DNA of 6,462 nt, from assembly GCF_025362455.1 (NCBI RefSeq), contig NZ_JANYGJ010000015.1, positions 1 to 6,462 on the forward strand, given 5' to 3'. The stretch comes from Deinococcus sp. (GTDB lineage: Bacteria; Deinococcota; Deinococci; Deinococcales; Deinococcaceae). Positions 1 through 6,462 of the stretch are shown piece after piece. A program made the translations under genes and the position numbers. The notes beneath the pieces are model-generated. The model was not told where the DNA came from and searched no databases. It saw only the letters and a program-made list of their open reading frames with translations. Position 1 is the stretch's first letter, and every line of letters starts with the position of its first letter.

Positions 1-73
1 GGTTGGGGTGGGGACATGGCGTCACTGAGCTGGCTGGGCGGTTGACAGTTAGGTTGCGTTGATTAGAGCAGAT

Positions 74-98
74 GTCATAAAAAGACCCTTTTTATGAC
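74..98. repeat. Perfect 11-bp inverted repeat with 3-base loop
   Basis: The arms are GTCATAAAAAG (74-84) and CTTTTTATGAC (88-98), with ACC between them. The stem is AT-rich and contains an A5 run on one side and a T5 run on the other, so it could act as a weak bidirectional terminator. The next bases, 98-109, read CCGAGCGGAGCG. The same 12-mer occurs in opposite orientation beside the inverted repeat at 625-642. Confidence 0.7.
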
Positions 99-157
99 CG
101 AGCGGAGCGAGTAGTTTTGACTGAGCAGGACGCAGAATGGAAAGAATGTCGTGCATG

Positions 158-174
158 AGGCGGGAAGGCCGCCT
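158..174. repeat. 6-bp GC-rich inverted repeat
   Basis: AGGCGG (158-163) and CCGCCT (169-174) are separated by five bases. It is a small hairpin with no T tract on either side, so a terminator role is unlikely. It is one of four inverted repeats between 74 and 287. Confidence 0.45.
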
Positions 175-188
175 GGTCGCCCAACCGG

Positions 189-205
189 GTTGACCAGTAG
201 TCAAC
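189..205. repeat. 6-bp inverted repeat, operator-like
   Basis: GTTGAC (189-194) and GTCAAC (200-205) flank the five bases CAGTA. The size and symmetry suit a binding site for a dimeric regulator or a small hairpin. No gene start is close enough to assign a target. Confidence 0.4.
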
Positions 206-214
206 TCAATCCTG

Positions 215-256
215 TGCCAGACAGCCTCTGCCAGACAGTCTCTATCAGACACTCTA
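215..256. repeat. Three tandem copies of a 14-bp unit
   Basis: The units are TGCCAGACAGCCTC (215-228), TGCCAGACAGTCTC (229-242) and TATCAGACACTCTA (243-256). The first two differ at one base and the third is more diverged. The array ends just before the terminator-like hairpin at 262. Confidence 0.65.
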
Positions 257-257
257 C

Positions 258-287
258 AAAACGCCCCCGACCTGGAAGCCGGGGGCG
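258..287 (-). terminator. Rho-independent terminator candidate, read leftwards
   Basis: CGCCCCCG (262-269) pairs perfectly with CGGGGGCG (280-287) across a ten-base loop. On the minus strand the stem is followed by TTTT (complement of 258-261). No T run follows in the plus direction. The nearest gene transcribed this way is lepA, about 365 bases upstream. If this is its terminator, the lepA transcript would carry the whole minisatellite block as a long 3' leader-out region. The T tract is short, so confidence is moderate. Confidence 0.55.
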
Positions 288-350
288 CGTGGGCAATTTC
301 TTCTAAGTATGTCCTTGCTCACGTTTCGGGCTTCCACTTCTTAGGCACAG

Positions 351-390
351 CGGACTGTCGTCGTGAACGGACTGTCCTCGTGAACGGACG
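351..390. repeat. 17-bp tandem repeat, two copies plus a partial third
   Basis: The unit CGGACTGTCNTCGTGAA occurs at 351-367 and 368-384, differing only at the N. CGGACG at 385-390 starts a third copy that breaks off into the 21-bp array. Confidence 0.65.
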
Positions 391-393
391 CCC

Positions 394-498
394 ATGAGGA
401 CGCCACTCGTCCCCATGAGGACGCCACTCGTCCCCATGAGGACGCCACTCGTCCCCATGAGGACGCCACTCGTCCCCATGAGGATGCCACTCCTCTCC
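394..498. repeat. 21-bp minisatellite: four identical copies and one degenerate copy
   Basis: Identical units start at 394, 415, 436 and 457, each reading ATGAGGACGCCACTCGTCCC plus a final C. The fifth (478-498) has four changes. Within each perfect unit GGACG and CGTCC flank CCACT (398-412 in the first), so the array is a row of small hairpins. The fifth copy has lost this symmetry. Because 21 is a multiple of three, every frame reads as a seven-residue peptide repeat, but no start, ribosome site or folded domain supports coding. Confidence 0.9.
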
Positions 499-516
499 TG
501 CGGAGCTTTGCAAGTC

Positions 517-584
517 CGCCTGGGCACGCCCGCCCGCTTCTTGGGCAGAACGGACGCGCCTGGGCACGCCTGCCCGCTTCTTGG
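517..584. repeat. 40-bp-period direct repeat, two copies of a 28-base core
   Basis: The core starting CGCCTGGGCACGCC and ending GCCCGCTTCTTGG occurs at 517-544 and 557-584 with one mismatch (C or T at its 15th base). The 12 bases between copies are partly conserved after the second one, giving a period of 40 bp. It is the third minisatellite in this intergenic region. Confidence 0.7.
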
Positions 585-624
585 CCTGAACAGCGCCGCT
601 GGCGACGCTAGGCCGCTCCGCTCG

Positions 625-642
625 GTAAAGCTAAAGCTTTAC
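625..642. repeat. Inverted repeat just downstream of lepA
   Basis: GTAAAGCT (625-632) and AGCTTTAC (635-642) form a perfect 8-bp inverted repeat with two bases between; as a hairpin it would pair seven bases around a four-base loop. It begins ten bases after the lepA stop in the direction of lepA transcription. It is AT-rich and is followed by CGAGCGGAGCG rather than a T tract, so it is at best a weak terminator. Confidence 0.5.
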
Positions 643-652
643 AAGGAGATAC

Positions 653-2455
<1,803 letters not shown>

Positions 2456-2468
2456 ACCGGGTAGTCTA
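2456..2468 (-). promoter_or_regulatory. Leaderless-type -10 element for lepA
   Basis: On the minus strand TAGACT (complement of 2463-2468) lies exactly seven bases before the lepA ATG, with no ribosome binding site between them. A TANNNT box at this distance is the known arrangement for leaderless transcripts, which are abundant in Deinococcus. No clear -35 box is present: the hexamer 17 bases upstream is TATTCT. Confidence 0.5.
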
Positions 2469-2532
2469 GCGGTCAGCGGGCAGCGAGAATAGGACGGCAG
2501 GCCCGGCGCGGGTAGGAGCGGTGGGTGTGGGT

Positions 2533-2545
2533 TACAGTCAGAGGC
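2533..2545 (+). promoter_or_regulatory. Leaderless-type -10 element for the exported protein
   Basis: TACAGT (2533-2538) stands exactly seven bases before the GTG at 2546, the same geometry as the lepA promoter on the other strand. This spacing supports the GTG at 2546 rather than the in-frame GTG at 2525, which would lie upstream of the -10 box. No good -35 box is visible. Confidence 0.5.
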
Positions 2546-3268
2546 GTGACGAGACTGCGGAGCTTGATGGTGTGGCTGATGCTGAATGCGGGCTGGGCGG
2601 CGGCGCAGAGCGGGAATCCGGCGCCTCCGCCGCTGCCGCCGCCCGTCTGTGATTCGACGTTGCCGAGCTTCAACGAGGTGCTGGCGAGGGTTCCGGTGGA
2701 ATTTGAGATATTCAGTTCACGCACCGCTTCAAGTTGTTATCCTGATGAGCTGTACGGCTCCGGCACAGTCGGCGCCGACGAGCTTCAGCGCCTGCTCAGG
2801 CGGGCTGGATACGACGTCAGGGTCATCGTCAATACCGCGCCGCCGAAAGTCTTCCCACCCGCCAGCGGCCCGACCTGGCCAGTGAGCGCCGAGGTGGAGG
2901 CGATTGTGCCGCAAAAGCCCGGTGCCAGGCTGAAAATTGACGTGAAATTGCGAAACTGGACGGTGTTCAATCAGGAACTGAGCTGGGGGCTGAGGTCACT
3001 GAACTACATCCTGCTCAACGAGCGCGGAGAGGTGGTGAACTGGAGCGGCGACGGTCCCCGGACCCTGCTCGCCCCTCCGCCTGCTCTCTGCCCGGCGTTT
3101 CAGACCTGCGATGCGCCTGCAATCTACCTCTCTCTTAATCACTTCAATCCCGCTCTGCATTTGGAACCGGGGCGCTACACGCTGCGGCTACGGATCGAAG
3201 GCGTCAGCTTTGACAGCGGCACACTCGCGGTCACGTTGCCCGATCAACACTTCGGTATCGTGCCCTGA
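2546..3268 (+). CDS. Exported protein of unknown function
   Basis: The 240-residue product is not recognised. Residues 1-20 form a good signal peptide: Arg at 3 and 5, a hydrophobic core around 7-15 and small residues AAA before QS, so cleavage near 20-21 is expected. A proline-rich spacer (about 24-34) follows. The rest is rich in alternating hydrophobic residues from about 113 to 231, ending in a beta-strand-like stretch (YTLRLRIEGV, 211-220), which suggests an immunoglobulin-like or BsuPI-like beta sandwich. Four cysteines (35, 64, 182, 188) could form two disulfides in the envelope. The GTG start at 2546 is chosen because it gives a complete signal peptide and sits seven bases after a TANNNT box. 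A GTG at 2525 and an ATG at 2567 are alternatives. It is divergent from lepA and its function is unknown. Confidence 0.8.
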   Translation: MTRLRSLMVWLMLNAGWAAAQSGNPAPPPLPPPVCDSTLPSFNEVLARVPVEFEIFSSRTASSCYPDELYGSGTVGADELQRLLRRAGYDVRVIVNTAPPKVFPPASGPTWPVSAEVEAIVPQKPGARLKIDVKLRNWTVFNQELSWGLRSLNYILLNERGEVVNWSGDGPRTLLAPPPALCPAFQTCDAPAIYLSLNHFNPALHLEPGRYTLRLRIEGVSFDSGTLAVTLPDQHFGIVP

Positions 3269-3321
3269 GCCCCACTCTTTAGCGCCTGGCCGCCCTTCCT
3301 TCACCGCACTCTCACCGTAGC

Positions 3322-3351
3322 TTGACCTTCCCCTTCTCAAACTCGTTCAAT
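3322..3351 (+). promoter_or_regulatory. Candidate promoter of the dienelactone hydrolase gene
   Basis: TTGACC (3322-3327) matches five of six consensus -35 bases. TTCAAT (3346-3351), 18 bases later, matches four of six -10 bases but lacks the important second-position A. Transcription would start near 3358, leaving a short leader that contains the strong ribosome site at 3371. Confidence 0.35.
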
Positions 3352-3358
3352 ATTGAAC
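3345..3358. promoter_or_regulatory. Perfect 14-bp palindrome, candidate operator
   Basis: GTTCAATATTGAAC is fully self-complementary. It covers the proposed -10 box and start point and ends 24 bases before the ATG of the hydrolase. This placement is typical of a repressor site that blocks polymerase. The regulator is not in the window and cannot be named. Confidence 0.4.
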
Positions 3359-3370
3359 TGTTTCCCAACC

Positions 3371-3376
3371 AGGAGG
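3371..3376 (+). promoter_or_regulatory. Strong Shine-Dalgarno site fixing the hydrolase start
   Basis: AGGAGG lies six bases before the ATG at 3383, a near-ideal arrangement. It rules out the in-frame TTG at 3353, which would be upstream of the site. It contrasts with the two leaderless-looking genes to the left. Confidence 0.85.
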
Positions 3377-3382
3377 TACACC

Positions 3383-4339
3383 ATGAGCGAGTACGAACAG
3401 GATCTGTTCCGGTACGTGGCCGAAGAATTCGCCGAGGACTACCACGAGGGCGAGCTGCCCCGCCGTGAGTTTCTGCGCCGCAGCGTGCTGCTGGGCGGCT
3501 CGATCACCGGGGCGCGGGCACTGCTGGCGACCCTGGGCGTGGCCGGGGTCAGCGCCGCCGAGCTGGCGGCTGCCCAGAGCGCCGCGCCCCAGAACGAGGC
3601 GGCCACCAACAGCTACCACGTGGACCCCGCCGACTCCGCCCTGGACGCTGGCCCCGTGACCTACCAGGCGCTGGGCCGCACCAACTACGCTTACCTGGCC
3701 CGGCCAAAAGGCGTGGCGAGTGCGCCCATCGTAATGATTATTCACGAGAACAAGGGCCTGCAACCCCACATCGAGGACGTGGCCCGGCGGATGGCCAAAG
3801 CCGGATACATCGCCCTGGCGCCCGATTTCGTCTCGGTGGACGCGGGCAGCCGTGACGGCGGCACCAAAAAGTACAGCGACATCGCCGCCATCTCGGCCAT
3901 CATCGCCAAATTCAATCCCGACGATCTGGTGGCACACGGGCTGGAGGCGGTCAAGTTCCTGAAATCGCAGCCGGGCGCCCAGGCCGACCACTTTGGCATG
4001 ACCGGCTTCTGCTGGGGCGGCGGCGTCACCTGGCGCATGAGTACCCTGCTGCCCGACCTGAAAGCCGCCGTGCCGTTTTACGGCCCCTCACCGACGTTCG
4101 CGGATATTCCCAAGATCAAGGCCGCTGTGCTGGGCATCTACGGCGAACTCGATACCCGCATCACCGGCAACGCGGCAGCCACCGGCAAGGCGCTGACCGA
4201 GGCGAAGGTCAAGCACGAGCTGAAGATCTACCCCGGCGCCAACCACGCTTTCCACAACGATACCGGCGCTAATTACAACAAGGTGGCGGCGGAGAATGCC
4301 TGGGCCAGCACGCTGATCTGGCTGCGGGCCAACCTGTGA
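3383..4339 (+). CDS. Exported dienelactone hydrolase-family protein
   Basis: Dienelactone hydrolases are alpha/beta-hydrolases with a Cys-His-Asp triad that open lactone rings in chlorocatechol breakdown; many relatives act on other esters and their substrates are unknown. The 318-residue product shows the family's IHENKGL motif (Glu122), nucleophile motif GFCWGG (Cys210), GELDTR (Asp257) and GANHAF (His288), so the triad is intact. An N-terminal region of about 75 residues precedes the domain. It contains the twin-arginine-like PRREFLRR (26-33), then a hydrophobic stretch to about 60 and AAAQSAA, suggesting Tat export of a folded enzyme. The 26 acidic residues before the arginines make an unusually long leader n-region. 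The start is fixed by AGGAGG six bases upstream. No pathway genes are adjacent, so a role in aromatic degradation is not shown. Family is firm; substrate and export are inferred. Confidence 0.93.
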   Translation: MSEYEQDLFRYVAEEFAEDYHEGELPRREFLRRSVLLGGSITGARALLATLGVAGVSAAELAAAQSAAPQNEAATNSYHVDPADSALDAGPVTYQALGRTNYAYLARPKGVASAPIVMIIHENKGLQPHIEDVARRMAKAGYIALAPDFVSVDAGSRDGGTKKYSDIAAISAIIAKFNPDDLVAHGLEAVKFLKSQPGAQADHFGMTGFCWGGGVTWRMSTLLPDLKAAVPFYGPSPTFADIPKIKAAVLGIYGELDTRITGNAAATGKALTEAKVKHELKIYPGANHAFHNDTGANYNKVAAENAWASTLIWLRANL

Positions 4340-4376
4340 AACTCTGTTGACGCCTGGCCCTTTGTTACGCCTCTGT

Positions 4377-4406
4377 CAAAGCCCAGTCAGCCAAAGCCCA
4401 GTCAGC
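4377..4406. repeat. 15-bp direct tandem duplication
   Basis: CAAAGCCCAGTCAGC occurs at 4377-4391 and again immediately at 4392-4406. The second copy includes the stop codon of the minus-strand gene fragment (complement of 4402-4404), so the duplication has occurred at that gene's 3' end. Confidence 0.75.
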
Positions 4407-4590
4407 TCGCCGTGAACGCCAGGTGTTGACCGGGCTGGACTGGCTGGCCGGGCTGGCCCACCGTGCTCATATTCGCCGCGATGACCTGCTCGGCGCAGCG
4501 CACGACGAAGATAGGTTCGCGGCGAAAGATCACCGGGCCTTCGTGGTGCTGGCCGGGGACGGTGGTCGCCACGCACAGGCTCTTCAATTC
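4402..4590 (-). pseudogene. 3' end of an unidentified minus-strand gene, cut at about 4590
   Basis: On the minus strand a frame ending at TGA (4402-4404) has GC at about 86% of its codon third positions (my count, 59 codons), against about 71% for the overlapping plus frame. This fits the Deinococcus-like block. About 60 C-terminal residues remain, including EPIFVVRCAEQVIAANMSTV and a Gly-Gln-Pro repeat tail. I do not recognise the family. Upstream, the codon use turns AT-rich from about 4591, where the toxin begins on the other strand, so the gene seems to be cut there. It would converge on the hydrolase gene. It may instead be a fortuitous open frame, though the codon bias argues against that. 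Confidence 0.45.
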
Positions 4591-5583
4591 AAGAAAGATA
4601 TCGCTGAATGCAATAATGACGCAGTCGGTAATGGGGCCTCGATTCAAGATTCCGCTGCTGTCGTCTGTCGTAAGTCAGTATTCGATAAGTATTGGGCGCT
4701 TTCGAGGAGTCAGTCGGCCACCTATATCTGGCACCACTGCGGCAACGACACCGCATGCATGGAACAAATCGTTCAGGATGCACAGGAGGGCGAGAAAGTT
4801 CTTAGCAGCGTCGCCAATTTTCCGAGCTACTACGCAGGTGGATTCAACGCGGCAACGCTATTGGCTGAGCAGACCCGATCTGATATCAGCTACTTCAAGG
4901 AGACTGTGATTCCGTGCGTCAGCAACGCCAATCAATACGGGGTCGCTGCGACAAAAACAGGCTGCGAAAACGCGGTAATCCGCTCGATGATTGCGGGTGG
5001 TATCCTCTTTGAGGGTGCAGCCAGGGGCCTGGGACGGGTCGGACTTGGGGAAGAGGTGCCGCTGTCGGGCAGACCCAACGGTGTTACGGGTAGTGAAGCT
5101 GGGCCGAATGGGACAGGCTCGGCTGGGGAGACGCAAGGGCCAACTTCAGCAACTGGGAGTGTGCAAGCGAGAAAGGACGCGCTGCGTCCGTTAGTGACAG
5201 TGTTGGAAAACAAACTGGAGTTTGACAGCCTCGCGTGGGATGGAGTAGCTTGGAGGCCAGACGAAGCCGAAGCCGCCCTGGCATTCAGAGTTCAATCTGG
5301 CGTTAAGATGATTCGCCCCCCCAAGATTAGTGGTAAAGACGATACATCCTATGACTATAAAGGATCTAATGGCGCTAAATATGACTTTAAGGGGACAAAC
5401 CCGAATACTAGATTCGATAAAAGCTTCATTAATTCTGTACAACATGAGATTCTAACTACTCCAGGTACAACTATCATAATTGATATGAGGCGTATGCCGG
5501 CAGGATTTGAGAGCGGACCGCTCAATGATATGCTGAGTAAATTGACTCCTGCGCAACTCAAACGAGTTGTCAAACTGAGGTAA
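4423..5583 (+). CDS. C-terminal part of a CdiA-like polymorphic toxin (pre-toxin, linker and toxin tip)
   Basis: Such proteins are large secreted adhesins that deliver a variable C-terminal toxin into neighbouring cells. Only the last part is here. Residues 1-56 of this open frame (GTG at 4423) run antisense to another gene and are probably not native; no ribosome site precedes them. From about residue 57 (base 4591) the sequence resembles the pre-toxin region of proteobacterial hemagglutinin/CDI proteins, with cysteines at 63, 82, 106, 112, 165 and 181 and CGNDTACMEQ at 106-115. A hydrophobic segment (about 186-200) precedes a Gly/Ser/Thr-rich linker (about 201-248). The tip (249-386) is basic (22 Lys/Arg against 17 Asp/Glu) and contains EAEAALAFRVQSG (281-293), KYDFKG (319-324), HEI (341-343) and IIIDMR (351-356). 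This spacing suggests a PD-(D/E)XK-like nuclease, but that is only inference. The stop codon is two bases before the candidate immunity gene. Confidence 0.65.
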   Translation: MLTGLDWLAGLAHRAHIRRDDLLGAAHDEDRFAAKDHRAFVVLAGDGGRHAQALQFKKDIAECNNDAVGNGASIQDSAAVVCRKSVFDKYWALSRSQSATYIWHHCGNDTACMEQIVQDAQEGEKVLSSVANFPSYYAGGFNAATLLAEQTRSDISYFKETVIPCVSNANQYGVAATKTGCENAVIRSMIAGGILFEGAARGLGRVGLGEEVPLSGRPNGVTGSEAGPNGTGSAGETQGPTSATGSVQARKDALRPLVTVLENKLEFDSLAWDGVAWRPDEAEAALAFRVQSGVKMIRPPKISGKDDTSYDYKGSNGAKYDFKGTNPNTRFDKSFINSVQHEILTTPGTTIIIDMRRMPAGFESGPLNDMLSKLTPAQLKRVVKLR

Positions 5584-5585
5584 GT

Positions 5586-5951
5586 ATGGCTGCTAGTATT
5601 ACATTTTTCGATAAGCAATATCCAAGTATATGTCCATGGAGGGGGGAGAAAACCATCTTTGAAATAATAATAGACAATATGGAGTTTGACAAGAGATTTT
5701 CCTCAATCGAGTTGGAAAAATACCATGAATCGCGGTTCAATTACTTTCTTGATTTATCTGATCTAAATGACGAAGAAACAAACACTTTCTCTGAGTACGT
5801 TTTCAGCCTCTTCAGCCTCGTTGATGAAAAGAAGGTTATGGTACACGACAGAAAGAGAGTGCTAACATCTCTTGGGCATCTTAGCGTTCTAACCGCCGCT
5901 GCGAGGTTCATAAGAGAAAGTGAGGAGGAGGAACGGAGAAATACACTCTAG
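5586..5951 (+). CDS. Candidate immunity protein for the upstream toxin
   Basis: The 121-residue product matches no family I recognise. The immunity call rests on position, size and charge. Its ATG is two bases after the toxin stop codon. GAGG (5577-5580), inside the end of the toxin gene, gives a ribosome site five bases away, so translation is probably coupled. It has 23 acidic and 16 basic residues, complementary to the basic toxin tip. It has no signal peptide or membrane segment, as expected for a cytoplasmic inhibitor. The predicted secondary structure is mostly helical, with a highly charged tail (RESEEEERR, about 108-116). Codon use is much more AT-rich than the rest of the window, a common sign of recently transferred immunity genes. 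It could also be an unrelated small gene. Confidence 0.6.
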   Translation: MAASITFFDKQYPSICPWRGEKTIFEIIIDNMEFDKRFSSIELEKYHESRFNYFLDLSDLNDEETNTFSEYVFSLFSLVDEKKVMVHDRKRVLTSLGHLSVLTAAARFIRESEEEERRNTL

Positions 5952-5990
5952 CTTTTGATTCGGGTTTCAACGAATAGCTTTAATGATTGA

Positions 5991-6462
5991 AGCATATTCT
6001 ATACATGGTGTGAAATCCTGAACAAACCCGGCCTGGCGAGCCAGCTCACCGAGGCAGGCAGCATCTTCGGCAAGGACGCCTTTACCACGGCGGGCGACAT
6101 CGGTGACGCCTTCGGCTCGGGTCTCGGGCTCACCGGCCCCGGCGAAGGCGGAGGCGGAAACGCCGACGGCATCGGCATCAACGACATCGGCGGTCTCGGT
6201 CGCTCGCTCGACGGTCACCTCGGCAACGGCACCTGCGCCGGCCCTGGCCCGTGCCGCGGCATCGGTCATGGTCGCCTCCCGGGAGGACACAACCCGGGCA
6301 ACGGTCCGACGTGGCGCATGGCGAAGGACTTCGAGGCCAACGGGCATCTCCCGGCCGAGGTCATCCAGCGCGTCGTCCGCCAGAATCAGGGGCGCTTCCG
6401 CAACTGCTACGAGGCGGGTCTCCGCAGCAACCCGTCACTCGCCGGGCGCGTGGCGGTGAAGT
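5991..6462 (+). CDS. Fragment of a myxobacterial AgmX/PglI C-terminal domain protein
   Basis: The frame opens after a TGA (5988-5990), has no ATG or GTG start and runs off the right edge, so it is truncated at both ends. From about 6018 it encodes 148 residues: a linker (FGKDAFTTAGDIGDAFGSG), a Gly-rich region (about 35-95, counted from base 6018) and the conserved start of the terminal domain, LPAEVIQRVVRQNQGRFRNCYEAGL (about 111-135 on that count), then NPSLAGRVAVK. This arrangement is characteristic of the AgmX/PglI C-terminal domain found in many myxobacterial envelope proteins, TonB-like in form and linked by name to adventurous gliding. Codon third positions are strongly GC. Nothing here relates it to the toxin locus, and the N-terminal part that usually precedes the Gly-rich spacer is missing. 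Confidence 0.7.

Larger units (their letters stand above)
1..652. other. Gene-free, repeat-rich region downstream of lepA
   Basis: No open frame here has a convincing start, ribosome site or recognisable product. The frames that exist either read through tandem repeats, giving artificial peptide repeats, or run antisense into lepA. The left half (74-287) carries four short inverted repeats and a 14-bp triplicate. The right half (351-584) carries three minisatellites. Deinococcus genomes are known to carry many small non-coding repeats, which fits. A TTGACA at 42-47 resembles a -35 box, but no good -10 lies 16-18 bases downstream, so it is not called as a promoter. Confidence 0.7.

Noticed and set aside
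49..252. Minus-strand 67-codon frame
   Set aside because: It spans several inverted repeats and the 14-bp triplicate, has no ribosome site and resembles no protein I know.
391..498. CRISPR array
   Set aside because: The units are directly adjacent 21-bp copies with no variable spacers.
319..567. Minus-strand frame with repeated DEWRPHG peptides
   Set aside because: It is the same DNA repeat read on the other strand, with no domain, start signal or codon support.
2525..2545. Upstream GTG start for the exported protein
   Set aside because: It would place the TANNNT box inside the gene and add seven residues before an already complete signal peptide.
4346..4379. Bidirectional terminator between the hydrolase and the converging gene end
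   Set aside because: Only five bases (TTGAC and GTCAA) pair across a long loop, so no convincing hairpin forms.
5958..5975. Terminator after the immunity gene
   Set aside because: ATTCG and CGAAT form only a five-base AT-rich stem with an eight-base loop and no T tract.

Overview
The window is a mosaic. Bases 1 to about 4,580 read as one piece of a high-GC Deinococcus-type chromosome. This rests on a LepA of deinococcal type, a divergent pair of leaderless-style promoters (TANNNT seven bases before the start codon), and GC-rich codon third positions. No database search was possible, so the genus is inferred from recognition.

Layout. Bases 1-652 contain no convincing gene. They hold a dense set of short inverted repeats, a likely terminator read leftwards, and three minisatellites with unit lengths of 17, 21 and 40 bp; the 21-bp unit is itself a small hairpin. 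Next comes lepA (elongation factor 4) on the minus strand (653-2455). It is divergent from a small exported protein of unknown function (2546-3268). A dienelactone hydrolase-family enzyme with a twin-arginine-type leader follows (3383-4339), with a strong ribosome binding site and a perfect 14-bp palindrome over its likely promoter. The 3' end of an unidentified minus-strand gene (4402 to about 4590) converges on it.

At about 4,575-4,592 the composition and the coding strand change. From there to 5951 lies the C-terminal part of a large contact-dependent (CdiA/hemagglutinin-like) polymorphic toxin: a cysteine-containing pre-toxin region, a Gly/Ser/Thr linker and a basic toxin tip. An acidic, AT-rich candidate immunity gene follows two bases later. 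The toxin has lost its N-terminal delivery region.

After 5951 the sequence changes again. From about 5,991 to the end there is an open frame without a start codon whose product looks like a myxobacterial AgmX/PglI C-terminal domain protein, cut off at both ends.

The two abrupt joins, each with a gene truncated at the boundary, suggest either a chimeric assembly of three sources or repeated recombination. The most interesting biology is the toxin-immunity pair. The most interesting DNA-level structure is the repeat-rich region downstream of lepA.
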